From: Planomicrobium sp. Y74
GTDB taxonomy: Bacteria; Bacillota; Bacilli; Bacillales_A; Planococcaceae
DNA length: 64,000 nucleotides
Direction of reading: 5' to 3'
NCBI RefSeq assembly: GCF_003668635.1
Contig: NZ_RCWH01000002.1
Location: forward strand, 62,001-126,000
Shown: piece by piece, positions 8,950 through 18,073 of the stretch
How positions within the stretch are numbered: position 1 is the first letter of the stretch
Layout: every line of letters starts with the position of its first letter
Translations under genes and position numbers: made by a program
Notes under the pieces: generated by a model
The model's input: only the letters and a program-made list of their open reading frames with translations
Database searches by the model: none
Told to the model about the DNA's origin: nothing

Positions 8950-10653
8950 ATGGTGAAGTATATCATCATTGCGGTCATCATTCTATTAGCGGTAATTATC
9001 GTCGGCTTTATGTTTCGGAAGAAGCATCATGCGGAAATTGAACGCTTAGAACAGTTAAAACTGCAAATACAAAATAAACCGATATTGGAAGAACTGACAA
9101 AAGTGAAACAACTCAACATGAACGGCCAGACTGAGGAAATGTTTGAACGCTGGCGCGCCACATGGACTGAAGTGATGGATGTACATATTCCGCAGGTCGA
9201 CGGCATGCTTTTTGATGCAGAAGATGCAGTGGACCGTTTCAACTTCGGGAAAGCGACTGCCTTCGAGAACAAAGCGGAGGAAAAAATCGATCAGATCGAC
9301 CGCCAGATGAACGAGATTCTGATTGAGCTGGAAGAACTGATCGGCAGTGACGAAAAGAACCGCAGTGAAATGGATCTCCTCAGAGACCAATACAGACAAG
9401 CGAGAAAAAGCTTGTTGGCCCACCAGCATTCATATGGTGCCGCTGCGGGTCCACTTGAGAAAAAGCTTGAGACGTTCACTCCGTTATTCGAAGAATATGA
9501 TCAGTTGACGTCCGAAGGGAATTATTTGAAAGCCCGTGAAATCGTCATCAGCTTATCCGGTGAAGGCAAGCATATCTTCCGGTTGATTGAAGTCATCCCA
9601 CCCCTGCTTGCAGATATCCAATCAAAAATTCCTTCCTATATAAATGAACTCCGCAATGGAATCAGGGGAATGGAGTCACAAAGCTATTATCTGGAGCACC
9701 TGGAGATTACCAAACAGCTGGATGCAATGGAAATCGATCTCGCAGCTGCAAAAGAACAGGTAATCAATTTAAATGTTGAAGAACCGAAAAATGCAGTGGA
9801 AGACATGAAAGCAAAAGTGGATTCCTATTATGAACTTCTGGAAAATGAAGTGGAAGCCAAGCATTATGTAGATCAGCATAAAGATGAAACTGCTGAGACA
9901 CTTGAAAAAGTGACTGCCGATACACGGGAAATGTCTGATGAATGCGCGGTAGTGCAACAAAGTTATAAAATACCGGAGCAAGATGCGAAAATCCCTAAAA
10001 CATGCCTGGAAACTCTTGAAGAATTGCAAAAGCGTTTTGATTTGCTCGAATCCCGGACAAATGAAGACCAATCCGCATATTCAAGCCTTCAGCAGGAGTT
10101 GAGTGAGATCCGTGCTGAACTTGAAAGCGTCAATTCGACTCAAAACACTTTTTCAGAATCGCTGAAAAGCTTGCGGACAGATGAACATAAAGCCCGTGCA
10201 AGGCTCGAAGTTCTGAAAAGAAAGCTGCAGGAAACCGACAGAATGCTTCATAAAGCTAACACGCCGGGCATCCCTGAAGAAATGGATGTCAGACTCGAAG
10301 AAGCAGAAGAAAATCTTTTTGTAGCAATGCAAGGTTTGCAGGAAGTTCCTTTAAACATGAAGTTAGTGGATAATTACTTGGTGAAAGCCGAGCGGTCAAT
10401 TGAAGAAGTAGAGGAAAAAGCGGTTGAGATGGTTGAAAATGTTCAACTGATCGAGCGCATTATCCAATACGGAAACCGTTACCGTAAAACAAATCCGCAA
10501 ATGAACCAGAAGTTAATGGAAGCCGAGGAATCATTCCGTCAGCTTCGTTACACAAAAGCGCTTGAAGAAGCTGCGACCGCAGTCGAAAACTTTGAACCTG
10601 GATCCATGAAGCGGATTGAAGTGCTTGGCAAAGAAAGTGCTTGGAGAGTCTAG
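8950..10653 (+). CDS. ezrA: Septation ring formation regulator EzrA
   Basis: Membrane-anchored negative regulator of FtsZ ring assembly. The N-terminal segment (residues 4-21, YIIIAVIILLAVIIVGFM) is a single transmembrane helix; the remaining ~540 residues are almost entirely charged, heptad-like coiled coil facing the cytosol. Length of 567 residues compares with about 562 in Bacillus. AGGGGG lies about ten bases before the ATG. It is followed by its own terminator and then the sulfur-transfer pair, as in Bacillus. Confidence 0.95.
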   Translation: MVKYIIIAVIILLAVIIVGFMFRKKHHAEIERLEQLKLQIQNKPILEELTKVKQLNMNGQTEEMFERWRATWTEVMDVHIPQVDGMLFDAEDAVDRFNFGKATAFENKAEEKIDQIDRQMNEILIELEELIGSDEKNRSEMDLLRDQYRQARKSLLAHQHSYGAAAGPLEKKLETFTPLFEEYDQLTSEGNYLKAREIVISLSGEGKHIFRLIEVIPPLLADIQSKIPSYINELRNGIRGMESQSYYLEHLEITKQLDAMEIDLAAAKEQVINLNVEEPKNAVEDMKAKVDSYYELLENEVEAKHYVDQHKDETAETLEKVTADTREMSDECAVVQQSYKIPEQDAKIPKTCLETLEELQKRFDLLESRTNEDQSAYSSLQQELSEIRAELESVNSTQNTFSESLKSLRTDEHKARARLEVLKRKLQETDRMLHKANTPGIPEEMDVRLEEAEENLFVAMQGLQEVPLNMKLVDNYLVKAERSIEEVEEKAVEMVENVQLIERIIQYGNRYRKTNPQMNQKLMEAEESFRQLRYTKALEEAATAVENFEPGSMKRIEVLGKESAWRV

Positions 10654-10654
10654 A

Positions 10655-10676
10655 AAGAAAAGCGAAGGCGCCCGTT
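10655..10676 (+). repeat. Probable stub of the type-1 interspersed repeat
   Basis: AAAAGCGAAGGCGCCCGTTA (within this span) resembles the 5' ends of the larger repeats at 19.26 kb and 60.11 kb (GAAAAGYG...CCGTT), but the rest of the element is missing before the ezrA terminator. Confidence 0.4.
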
Positions 10677-10710
10677 ACTTAACACTGTGAAACAGTACCA
10701 ACAAAAAAAT

Positions 10711-10746
10711 TAAAACCACCAGCCCCCATGCTGGTGGTTTTCTTTT
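10711..10746 (+). terminator. ezrA terminator
   Basis: AAACCACCAGC and GCTGGTGGTTT around a seven-base loop, followed by TTCTTTT. Confidence 0.9.
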
Positions 10747-10759
10747 CGGAGGTGATCAT

Positions 10760-11863
10760 GTGATTTATTTGGATAATAGCGCAACTACCAAACCAAAAAT
10801 TGAAGTGTTGGAAACTTTCATGAAAGCCAGTGAGCAATTTTATGGCAATCCCGCTTCACTTCATAAAATAGGCAATGATGCTGAAAACCTGCTTGAGTCG
10901 GCGCGCAAACAAATTGCGCAAATTTTGCATATGGACCATATTATTTTCACATCTGGCGGCACAGAATCGAATAATATGGCAATTGTTGGGACAGCAGAAG
11001 CTTATGCACATCGTGGACGCCATATCATTTCGTCGAACAGCGAACACGCTTCCGTCTCAAAATCACTAAACGAACTTGAAAAAAAAGGTTTTGAAATTAC
11101 GAGGCTGCCCATCAACAATTCAGGGCACATCGAGTTGGAAGATCTGAAGAACAAGCTGAGAGACGATACGATTCTCGTAACGCTGATGCATGTAAACAAT
11201 GAAACCGGAGCGGTTAATCCGATTACAGAAGTTAAAAAAATTCTGAAAGGCACACGAACTTTCCTACACACGGATGCGGTTCAAAGCATAGGCAGGCTTC
11301 CTTTGGATCCTGCTTATATGCCGGACTTGCTGACCTTGTCAGCTCATAAATTGCACGGCTTGAAAGGCAGCGGCGTTCTGGCATTCAACTCTGTTCAGCC
11401 TGCCGCAATTATAATGGGCGGCGGACAGGAATCAGGCTACCGGAGCGGCACCGTTTCGGTGCCTCTTGCAGCTGCTATGGCTAAAGCTCTCCGGATAACC
11501 CAGCCAAACCCCGAGTTCACTGAGTGGAATAAAACATTAAGGGAGTTTTTCAGCTCTTTTGGTGATATTATAGTCATCAGTCCGGAAAACGCTGCATCGC
11601 ACATATTGTCTGTTGCGATGAAAGGCGTTAAAGGGGAAATTCTGGTGTCGGGGCTGCAGGAAGAATCAATTATCGTTTCCACATCGAGTGCCTGTTCATC
11701 AAAAAATAAAAAAACAAGCCATGTAATAGAAGCTTTGAATATACCGCCTGCATACAGAGATGGTGTTATACGCATCAGTTTTGGTGCATTTACAACCCAG
11801 CAGGACATCATTGATTTTCAGCAGGCATTCAAAAAGGTCCACGGGATTATCAAAGGAGTTTAA
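10760..11863 (+). CDS. Cysteine desulfurase (NifS/IscS class)
   Basis: PLP enzyme that takes sulfur from cysteine; next to thiI it is the dedicated donor for tRNA 4-thiouridine, as the NifZ/YtbJ protein in Bacillus. The 367-residue protein begins MIYLDNSATT, has the PLP lysine near residue 196 in LSAHKLHGLKGSG, and the persulfide cysteine near 312 in STSSACSSKNKK. The start is GTG, with GGAGGTGAT just upstream; an ATG four bases earlier hits a stop at once. The stop is five bases from the thiI start, so the two genes form an operon. Confidence 0.93.
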   Translation: MIYLDNSATTKPKIEVLETFMKASEQFYGNPASLHKIGNDAENLLESARKQIAQILHMDHIIFTSGGTESNNMAIVGTAEAYAHRGRHIISSNSEHASVSKSLNELEKKGFEITRLPINNSGHIELEDLKNKLRDDTILVTLMHVNNETGAVNPITEVKKILKGTRTFLHTDAVQSIGRLPLDPAYMPDLLTLSAHKLHGLKGSGVLAFNSVQPAAIIMGGGQESGYRSGTVSVPLAAAMAKALRITQPNPEFTEWNKTLREFFSSFGDIIVISPENAASHILSVAMKGVKGEILVSGLQEESIIVSTSSACSSKNKKTSHVIEALNIPPAYRDGVIRISFGAFTTQQDIIDFQQAFKKVHGIIKGV

Positions 11864-11867
11864 CACA

Positions 11868-13070
11868 ATGAAGACTAATCAAATACTCGTCAGATACGGC
11901 GAGCTCTCAACAAAAGGGAAAAACAGAAGTTCATTCATCGGCCGTCTGCGGGATAATGTCCACCATACATTCAGTGATCTTGGAAAACTGAAGATTAAAG
12001 CGGAACGCGATCGCATGTTCATCAATTCAGACAGCGAAGAAGATATGGAAAAAGTGATTGCAAGATTGCCCAAAGTTTTTGGCATCCAGTCATTCAGTCC
12101 TGTCACGGAAACAGAATTGTCGCTTGAGGCGATGCAAAAGGCAGCGGTTGCTCTGGTCGGCAAAATGGAGCTGCAAGGGAAAAGCTTTAAAGTTTCAGTT
12201 AGAAGAGCCAATAAAGATTTTGAACTCCAAAAGCCGGAAATTCTCCATGGCATCGGGTCCCATGTACTGCGGGCATATCCTGAACTTTCGGTTCAAATGA
12301 AGAATCCGGATATCGAGTTGAAAGTGGAAATCCGGGAAAAAGCGGCATATATGACTGCAGAAGTGATTAAAGGAGCAGGCGGGTTGCCGATCGGAGCTGG
12401 CGGAAAGGCCTTGCTTATGCTGTCAGGTGGCCTTGACAGCCCGGTTGCCGGTTATCATATGCTGAAAAGGGGCGTGCGTCTGGAATTGATCCATTTCTTC
12501 AGTCCTCCATTCACAAATGAACGGGCAAAAGAAAAAGTGCTTGATCTGGCTGAAAAGCTGAGTGAATTTGGGTCTTCCGTAAATCTGCATATCATTCCGT
12601 TCACAAAGCTTCAGCAGGAAGTCCATAAACAAGTGCCGGACAATATCACGATGACGTCTACCCGCCGCATGATGATGCGTGTTGCCGATAAAGTGCTTGA
12701 AGCTACAGATTCAAAAGCAATCATAACCGGTGAAAGCCTGGGACAAGTTGCAAGCCAGACGCTTGAGAGCCTATACGCGATCAATGCTGTTACAAATACA
12801 CCGGTTCTGCGTCCGCTGATTTCATCAGATAAGCTGGAAATCATTGAAACAGCTATGCAAATCGGGACACACGATATTTCAATCCGGCCGTATGAAGATT
12901 GCTGTACCATTTTCACACCGGCAAATCCGAAAACAAAACCGAAGCTGGATAAAGTGGAATATTATGAAGGATTTGTGGCTTTCGAAGAGTTAATTCAGGA
13001 AGCAGTGGATGAACGTGAAATCATTAAATTCCCGAGACTGAAAAAAAATGAATTTGAAGGTATTCTTTAA
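11868..13070 (+). CDS. thiI: tRNA 4-thiouridine synthetase ThiI
   Basis: Adenylates U8 of tRNA and transfers sulfur supplied by the desulfurase encoded just upstream. The 400-residue protein shows the N-terminal ferredoxin-like/THUMP region (1-170), the PP-loop LSGGLDSPV near residue 185, and the C-terminal CCTIFTPANPKTKPK segment. It ends without a rhodanese domain, as in Bacillus. The chosen ATG (11868) follows AAAGGAG; the open frame extends into the desulfurase gene, but this has no support. Confidence 0.95.
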   Translation: MKTNQILVRYGELSTKGKNRSSFIGRLRDNVHHTFSDLGKLKIKAERDRMFINSDSEEDMEKVIARLPKVFGIQSFSPVTETELSLEAMQKAAVALVGKMELQGKSFKVSVRRANKDFELQKPEILHGIGSHVLRAYPELSVQMKNPDIELKVEIREKAAYMTAEVIKGAGGLPIGAGGKALLMLSGGLDSPVAGYHMLKRGVRLELIHFFSPPFTNERAKEKVLDLAEKLSEFGSSVNLHIIPFTKLQQEVHKQVPDNITMTSTRRMMMRVADKVLEATDSKAIITGESLGQVASQTLESLYAINAVTNTPVLRPLISSDKLEIIETAMQIGTHDISIRPYEDCCTIFTPANPKTKPKLDKVEYYEGFVAFEELIQEAVDEREIIKFPRLKKNEFEGIL

Positions 13071-13097
13071 AGGCTGCAGCATGCAGCCTTTTATTTT
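13068..13097 (+). terminator. thiI terminator
   Basis: AAAGGCTGCAGCATGCAGCCTTT stem with TTATTTTT after it. Confidence 0.85.
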
Positions 13098-13109
13098 TGG
13101 TTAATTATT

Positions 13110-13137
13110 TTGAATAATAAAATTATTGCGGTACAAT
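13110..13137 (+). promoter_or_regulatory. Sigma-A promoter of mbcS
   Basis: TTGAAT (13110-13115) and TACAAT (13132-13137) with a 16-base spacer, about 40 bases before the acyl-CoA synthetase start. Confidence 0.55.
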
Positions 13138-13175
13138 AATAACCGTATAAGTAAATCGTCCAAGGGGGTCTCAAC

Positions 13176-14747
13176 ATGAACCGGGAAACATTATTGGCAC
13201 CAAGAGATTATAATTTAGTGGATGAAATTGAAAAGTTTGCAGACGGAAGCGGAAAGATGGCACTTGTCTGGGAAAATGACAAAGGCGAATTCCGAAAATT
13301 CACCTATGATGAATTAATGGCAGCGGCCAATAAAGCGGCCAACAGTTTTGAGAAGGCTGGTCTTAACAAAGGTGATGTGGTTCTTGTCATGGTACCGAGA
13401 CTGATAGAAGCATATATTACATATATTGGCGCGTTAAAAGCCGGGCTGATAGTTATACCAAGTTCAGAAATGCTGCGGGCGAAAGATATTTCCTACAGGC
13501 TGAACCATAGCGCTGCAAAAGCTGTGGTGGCATATGAACCGTTCATGGACCAATTCAGTGAAGTCCCTGAAATGGACCAGACAGTGAATTTCGTTATCGG
13601 CAACTCGGTCGATTCCTGGATTTCATTGACGCAGGAAATGGAAATTGCTTCTGACAAGTACGAAAAAGCGGCAACACATAATGACGATATGGCTTTCTTA
13701 TCCTATACATCTGGCACTACCGGCAACCCTAAAGGTGCAGTGCACAGCCATGGATGGGCCTATGCCCACCTGCGTACTTCCGCCGAGCACTGGCTTGGGG
13801 CCAAGGAAGGCGACCTTGTCTGGGCAACCGCCAGCCCAGGTTGGCAAAAATGGATCTGGAGTCCTTTCCTGGCTACTTTGGGCAGTGGAGCTACTGGATA
13901 TGTATATAACGGGAAGTTCGAACCGGAAACGTATTTGCAAATTCTCGAAAGAAAAAAAATCAACGTGCTTTGCTGTACACCAACAGAGTACCGCTTAATG
14001 GCGAAGCAGAAAAATCTTGCTGATTTCGATTTGTCATCACTTCACAGCTCCGTGTCAGCAGGGGAGCCGTTGAATGCAGAAGTCATCAATGTCTTCAAGG
14101 AACATTTCGGGCTGGAAGTCAGAGATGGTTACGGGCAGACTGAAAATACATTGCTTGTCGGTGTGATGAAAGGGATGGAAATCCGAATCGGCTCGATGGG
14201 CAAGCCTACGCCGGGCAATAAGGTGGAAATCATCGATGAATTCGGAAATCCCTGTCCGGCAGGAGAAGTCGGAGATATTGCGGTCCATGCCGAAACGCCG
14301 GCTTTGTTCAAAGGGTATTTCAATGATGATGAAAGGACAAAAATGCAATTCCGCGGCGATTATTATGTCACAGGAGATAAAGCTTCAAAAGATGACGATG
14401 GCTATTTCTGGTTTGAAGGCCGGGGAGATGACATCATCATTTCTTCAGGCTACACAATCGGGCCGTTTGAAGTTGAAGACGCATTGGTGAAACATCCTAA
14501 AGTACAGGAATGTGCTGTAGTCGGTTCGCCGGATGAAATTCGCGGTACCGTAGTAAAAGCTTTCGTGGTTCTGGTTGAAGGGGCAGAGCCTTCAGAAGAG
14601 CTGGTGAAAGAATTGCAGAGCCATGTCAAGGAATTGACAGCTCCATATAAATACCCAAGATCGGTCGAGTTTTTGGAACAATTGCCGAAAACAGCGTCCG
14701 GGAAGATTCGCCGTGTTGAACTGCGCCAAAAGGAAATGAATAAGTAA
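13176..14747 (+). CDS. mbcS: Medium/branched-chain acyl-CoA synthetase
   Basis: ANL-superfamily ligase that activates short branched or medium carboxylates to CoA thioesters, feeding branched-chain fatty acid synthesis in the Bacillus orthologue. The 523-residue protein has the AMP-binding loop YTSGTTGNPKG near residue 177, DGYGQTE near 318, YVTGDKASKDDDGY near 400, and the catalytic lysine in KTASGKIRR near the C-terminus. GGGGGTC precedes the ATG. It sits right after nifZ-thiI as in Bacillus, but without the sspA spore gene between them. Confidence 0.88.
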   Translation: MNRETLLAPRDYNLVDEIEKFADGSGKMALVWENDKGEFRKFTYDELMAAANKAANSFEKAGLNKGDVVLVMVPRLIEAYITYIGALKAGLIVIPSSEMLRAKDISYRLNHSAAKAVVAYEPFMDQFSEVPEMDQTVNFVIGNSVDSWISLTQEMEIASDKYEKAATHNDDMAFLSYTSGTTGNPKGAVHSHGWAYAHLRTSAEHWLGAKEGDLVWATASPGWQKWIWSPFLATLGSGATGYVYNGKFEPETYLQILERKKINVLCCTPTEYRLMAKQKNLADFDLSSLHSSVSAGEPLNAEVINVFKEHFGLEVRDGYGQTENTLLVGVMKGMEIRIGSMGKPTPGNKVEIIDEFGNPCPAGEVGDIAVHAETPALFKGYFNDDERTKMQFRGDYYVTGDKASKDDDGYFWFEGRGDDIIISSGYTIGPFEVEDALVKHPKVQECAVVGSPDEIRGTVVKAFVVLVEGAEPSEELVKELQSHVKELTAPYKYPRSVEFLEQLPKTASGKIRRVELRQKEMNK

Positions 14748-14752
14748 AGCGA

Positions 14753-14807
14753 GGCAGCCAAGAGTTGGCCGAAGGTAGTTCGGTCGACTCCCGGCTGCTT
14801 TTTTTAT
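14753..14807 (+). terminator. Long branched terminator after mbcS
   Basis: GGCAGCC pairs with GGCTGC(T), enclosing an inner stem GAGTTGGCCGAA/TTCGGTCGACTC, followed by seven T's. Confidence 0.85.
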
Positions 14808-14885
14808 TGCCTTAGCTCAGCTTGAAGCCTATAATTGAATAATATTTCGATATTGAAAATAAATTAAGAATGGTGATAAATATAA

Positions 14886-15821
14886 ATGGCTGATGAGAAA
14901 AAAGGAATTATCTATACGATTTTGACATACGCGATGTGGGGAGTCCTTCCAATCTATTGGAAGCAGCTTGGGCATGTTCCGAGTGATGAAATCCTGGCAG
15001 CGCGAATTTTTTGGGCATTCTGGGTAACTGTGGCTTTCATCTTTCTGATAGGCGGGCATAAACAACTTTTTGCTGACCTTAAAAGCCTTTGGAAATCAAA
15101 AAGAGCTTTTTTTACATTGATGCTTGCTTCCTATTTGATAACACTGAACTGGTTCCTTTACATATTCGCTGTAACCAATGACCGCATTGTGGAAACCAGC
15201 ATGGCTTACTACATCAATCCATTGGTGTCGATGCTGCTTGGTGTTTTCTTCCTGAAAGAAAAATTGACGCCGGCCATTAAAATCGCCTTTGTCCTGGCGG
15301 CTATCGGTGTTGGGATTCTCACCATTTCCTATGGGGTGTTTCCTTGGATGGCGCTGGGAATGGCGTTCAGTTTCGCTTTTTATGGTTTGATTAAAAAAAC
15401 CATCAAACTGAATGCACTCCGAGGACTGGCACTGGAAACATTGTTCGTGCTGCCTGTGGCAACCGCATTTTATATTTACTTGTTCGCAGTCGATAGAGCC
15501 GCTTTTACCACGGTGAACATTGCGACGGATGGATTGCTGATTTTGAGTGGAGCCGTCACTGCCTTGCCATTGGTACTGTTTGCAACTGGGGCACCTTTGA
15601 TCCCTATGTACATGATCGGGTTCCTGCAGTATATTGCTCCGACGATGATGCTTATTATTGGCGTATTAATGTACGGAGAAGAATTCAACCGAACCAGTTT
15701 AATTTCTTTTTCATTCATCTGGGTGGCGCTGATTTTATTTACAGCATCCAAAATGTCTGAAGCCAGAAAAATCCGGCGGGAAAAGGTCCGGAATCCGATT
15801 GCCTACAGTAAAAAGCAATGA
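14886..15821 (+). CDS. rarD: RarD family EamA transporter
   Basis: A 311-residue integral membrane protein with about ten hydrophobic helices. The sequence patterns (GIIYTILTYAMWGVLPIYWK at the start, NDRIVETSMAYYINPL near residue 100, QYIAPTMM near 250) are those of RarD, a DMT-superfamily exporter whose substrate is not settled. The ATG is preceded by a weak site only (TGGTGATAAATATAA). It lies between mbcS and sppA, a place where Bacillus does not have it. Confidence 0.85.
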   Translation: MADEKKGIIYTILTYAMWGVLPIYWKQLGHVPSDEILAARIFWAFWVTVAFIFLIGGHKQLFADLKSLWKSKRAFFTLMLASYLITLNWFLYIFAVTNDRIVETSMAYYINPLVSMLLGVFFLKEKLTPAIKIAFVLAAIGVGILTISYGVFPWMALGMAFSFAFYGLIKKTIKLNALRGLALETLFVLPVATAFYIYLFAVDRAAFTTVNIATDGLLILSGAVTALPLVLFATGAPLIPMYMIGFLQYIAPTMMLIIGVLMYGEEFNRTSLISFSFIWVALILFTASKMSEARKIRREKVRNPIAYSKKQ

Positions 15822-15875
15822 AACATTTTTGATGTTCAAACGTATATTTACGAGAGAAATAAAGGAGGGATTTTT

Positions 15876-16889
15876 ATGAATACAAAAAGGTGGATCGCGC
15901 TTGTTGTTGCTGCTGCGGTACTGGTGGTGTCTTTGCTGGTCAATTCTGTATTTACGTTGTTCCAAAGTGATTTCGCCAGCGATTTTAATGAATTGATGGC
16001 TACTGAGACAAATCAATTTGAAGAAACGGTCATCGAACAGGGCAGTGCCAATTCGCGCATTGCTGTATTGGAAGTTGATGGTGCCATTCAGGATACAGGA
16101 GAAGCTTCTCCGCTATTTGGAACTGCCGGCTACAACCATGAATTTTTTATGGGACAACTGGAACAAATCAAAGAAGATGACAGCATCAAGGCAGTTATGC
16201 TGAAAATCAATTCGCCAGGGGGCGGTGTGGTGGAGTCGGCTGAAATCTATGACAAAATCACAGAAATCCAGGAAGAAACCGGGAAACCATTTTATGTATC
16301 TATGGAAGCGATGGCAGCTTCAGGCGGATATTACATCGCTGCACCGGCAGATAAAATTTTTGTGAATAAGGAAACGTTGACCGGTTCGATCGGTGTCATT
16401 ATGCAAAGCGTCAATTACGGTGAACTTGCTGAACGGTATGGCGTTGATTTTGTAACGATCAAGTCAGGTCCATATAAAGACATCATGAGTCCTACTCGTG
16501 AAATGACTGATGAAGAACGTGAACTGCTGCAGGAAATGCTGGATGATTCCTATCAAAGCTTCGTGGATATCATTGTTGAAGGGCGGGACATGTCGGAAGA
16601 GGATGTCCGCGCTGTTGCCGACGGGCGCATTATGAACGGTCGCCAGGCAGTGGAAGCGAATCTGGCTGATGATTTCGGTTATGAAGAAGATGTAATTGCC
16701 GGATTGCGTAAGGATTTCGATTTAGCGGATGCACAGGTTTTCAAATATGGAGTTTCACAAGGCTGGGCTTCTTTGCTTAGTGTGAAAGTTCAGTCGCTGT
16801 TCGGAAACGATATCGAAACTCAGATGCTGGCGAAGCTGATGACTGAATACAGTTCACCTCGTATGATGTATCTGTATGGTGATAAATAA
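15876..16889 (+). CDS. sppA: Signal peptide peptidase SppA
   Basis: Membrane-bound serine protease that degrades cleaved signal peptides; in Bacillus it also helps resist lantibiotics. The 337-residue short form has one N-terminal helix (residues 6-28), the nucleophile serine in MAASGGYY near residue 149, and the general-base lysine in SGPYKDIMSP near residue 201, with GSIGVIM between. AAGGAGGG precedes the ATG. It is followed after 12 bases by yteJ, an operon kept from Bacillus. Confidence 0.95.
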   Translation: MNTKRWIALVVAAAVLVVSLLVNSVFTLFQSDFASDFNELMATETNQFEETVIEQGSANSRIAVLEVDGAIQDTGEASPLFGTAGYNHEFFMGQLEQIKEDDSIKAVMLKINSPGGGVVESAEIYDKITEIQEETGKPFYVSMEAMAASGGYYIAAPADKIFVNKETLTGSIGVIMQSVNYGELAERYGVDFVTIKSGPYKDIMSPTREMTDEERELLQEMLDDSYQSFVDIIVEGRDMSEEDVRAVADGRIMNGRQAVEANLADDFGYEEDVIAGLRKDFDLADAQVFKYGVSQGWASLLSVKVQSLFGNDIETQMLAKLMTEYSSPRMMYLYGDK

Positions 16890-16901
16890 GGAGGTGCGAT
16901 T

Positions 16902-17480
16902 ATGGCAGACAATATTAATCCTGAAAAACCGGCACATAATAATGACAGGATTCTTCAAGCAGGTCAAAGGCAATATGAAGAAGTGATGTTCTATGAACGC
17001 AAGCCTGCCGGTTTCTGGATCCGGTTCTGGGCTTATCTGATTGATCTCCTTGTTGTTTCGGCTGTTACTTCCATCCTGTTGAAACCGGTATTTGCGCTTC
17101 TTGGCCTTTCCATGGAATCGTCCAATTGGTATGCGCCTTTTGCAATTTTGTCGGCAATACTGTTCTATACGTATTTTGTATTAATGACGAAATTTTTTGG
17201 TCAGACAATCGGCAAGATGATTTTTGGAATCAGAGTAGTGTCTTTAAAGAAAGATTCACTCGATTGGGGAACTTTGCTGTTCCGGGAATGGATAGGTAGA
17301 TTCATATCAGTTACCATTCTTCCCCTTTATTTCATCGTTGGATTTACATCGTTGAAACAGGGGGTCCATGATTTCTTTGCAGATACGACAGTGGTGCATG
17401 AACAATCCTACCGCAAACGCAAAATGATGCAAAAAGTCTCGGGTAATGGGTCTGGGTTGCAAGAAGAGAGCGCATTTTAG
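16902..17480 (+). CDS. yteJ: RDD-family membrane protein YteJ
   Basis: A 192-residue membrane protein with an RDD domain: RFWAYLIDLL near residue 45 and three hydrophobic helices up to about 165, ending in a basic tail. In Bacillus the YteJ protein restrains SppA. GGAGGTGCG lies between the two genes, so they are translated from one mRNA. Confidence 0.88.
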   Translation: MADNINPEKPAHNNDRILQAGQRQYEEVMFYERKPAGFWIRFWAYLIDLLVVSAVTSILLKPVFALLGLSMESSNWYAPFAILSAILFYTYFVLMTKFFGQTIGKMIFGIRVVSLKKDSLDWGTLLFREWIGRFISVTILPLYFIVGFTSLKQGVHDFFADTTVVHEQSYRKRKMMQKVSGNGSGLQEESAF

Positions 17481-17514
17481 TATGATGAAGATAATCTGAA
17501 AGGGAGGCGTTTGA

Positions 17515-18021
17515 ATGGTACAAGTTACATTTCATGAAAATCCTGTTACCTTACCAAACAAAGAAGTCAAAGTTGGAGACCAAATCCCGAATTTCACAGT
17601 ACTTGACAATGACTTGAACCCTGTAACTGCACAGGATACAGCAGGTAAAGTCAGATTATTCACAGTGTCACCATCCTTGGATACAAGTGTTTGTTCAGAT
17701 CAGGCGAAACGTTTCAGCGAAGAAGCTTCATCAATGGGAGACGAAGTTGCAATCTACTATGTAACCTGCGATTTGCCTTTCGCACAAAAGCGTTGGGTTG
17801 AAGTTAATGAAGCCAAAAATCTCACTACTCTTTCCGATCACCGTGATCTTTCTTTCGGTGAAGCGTTCGGAGTAACGATGCAGGAACTGCGTTTGCTGGC
17901 CCGTTCCATATTTGTAGTGGATGAAAACGATAAAGTGACTTATGTGGAATATGTTCCTGAGGGAACGAATCATCCGAATTACGATAAAGCGATTGAAGCA
18001 GTAAAAGAACTGACAAAATAA
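17515..18021 (+). CDS. tpx: Thiol peroxidase Tpx (2-Cys peroxiredoxin)
   Basis: Reduces hydroperoxides with thioredoxin as donor. The 168-residue protein has the peroxidatic Cys60 in DTSVCSDQ and the resolving Cys85 in YVTCDLPFAQKRW, the spacing typical of the atypical 2-Cys Tpx group. GGGAGGCG precedes the ATG. A perfect hairpin follows. Confidence 0.96.
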   Translation: MVQVTFHENPVTLPNKEVKVGDQIPNFTVLDNDLNPVTAQDTAGKVRLFTVSPSLDTSVCSDQAKRFSEEASSMGDEVAIYYVTCDLPFAQKRWVEVNEAKNLTTLSDHRDLSFGEAFGVTMQELRLLARSIFVVDENDKVTYVEYVPEGTNHPNYDKAIEAVKELTK

Positions 18022-18028
18022 TACTTGG

Positions 18029-18055
18029 AACCCACTCATATGAGTGGGTTTCCTT
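18029..18055 (+). terminator. tpx hairpin terminator
   Basis: AACCCACTCATATGAGTGGGTT is a perfect palindrome followed by TCCTT. The T tract is short, so some read-through into ytxK is likely. Confidence 0.7.
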
Positions 18056-18073
18056 ATTGAGGACGGAGAACTA

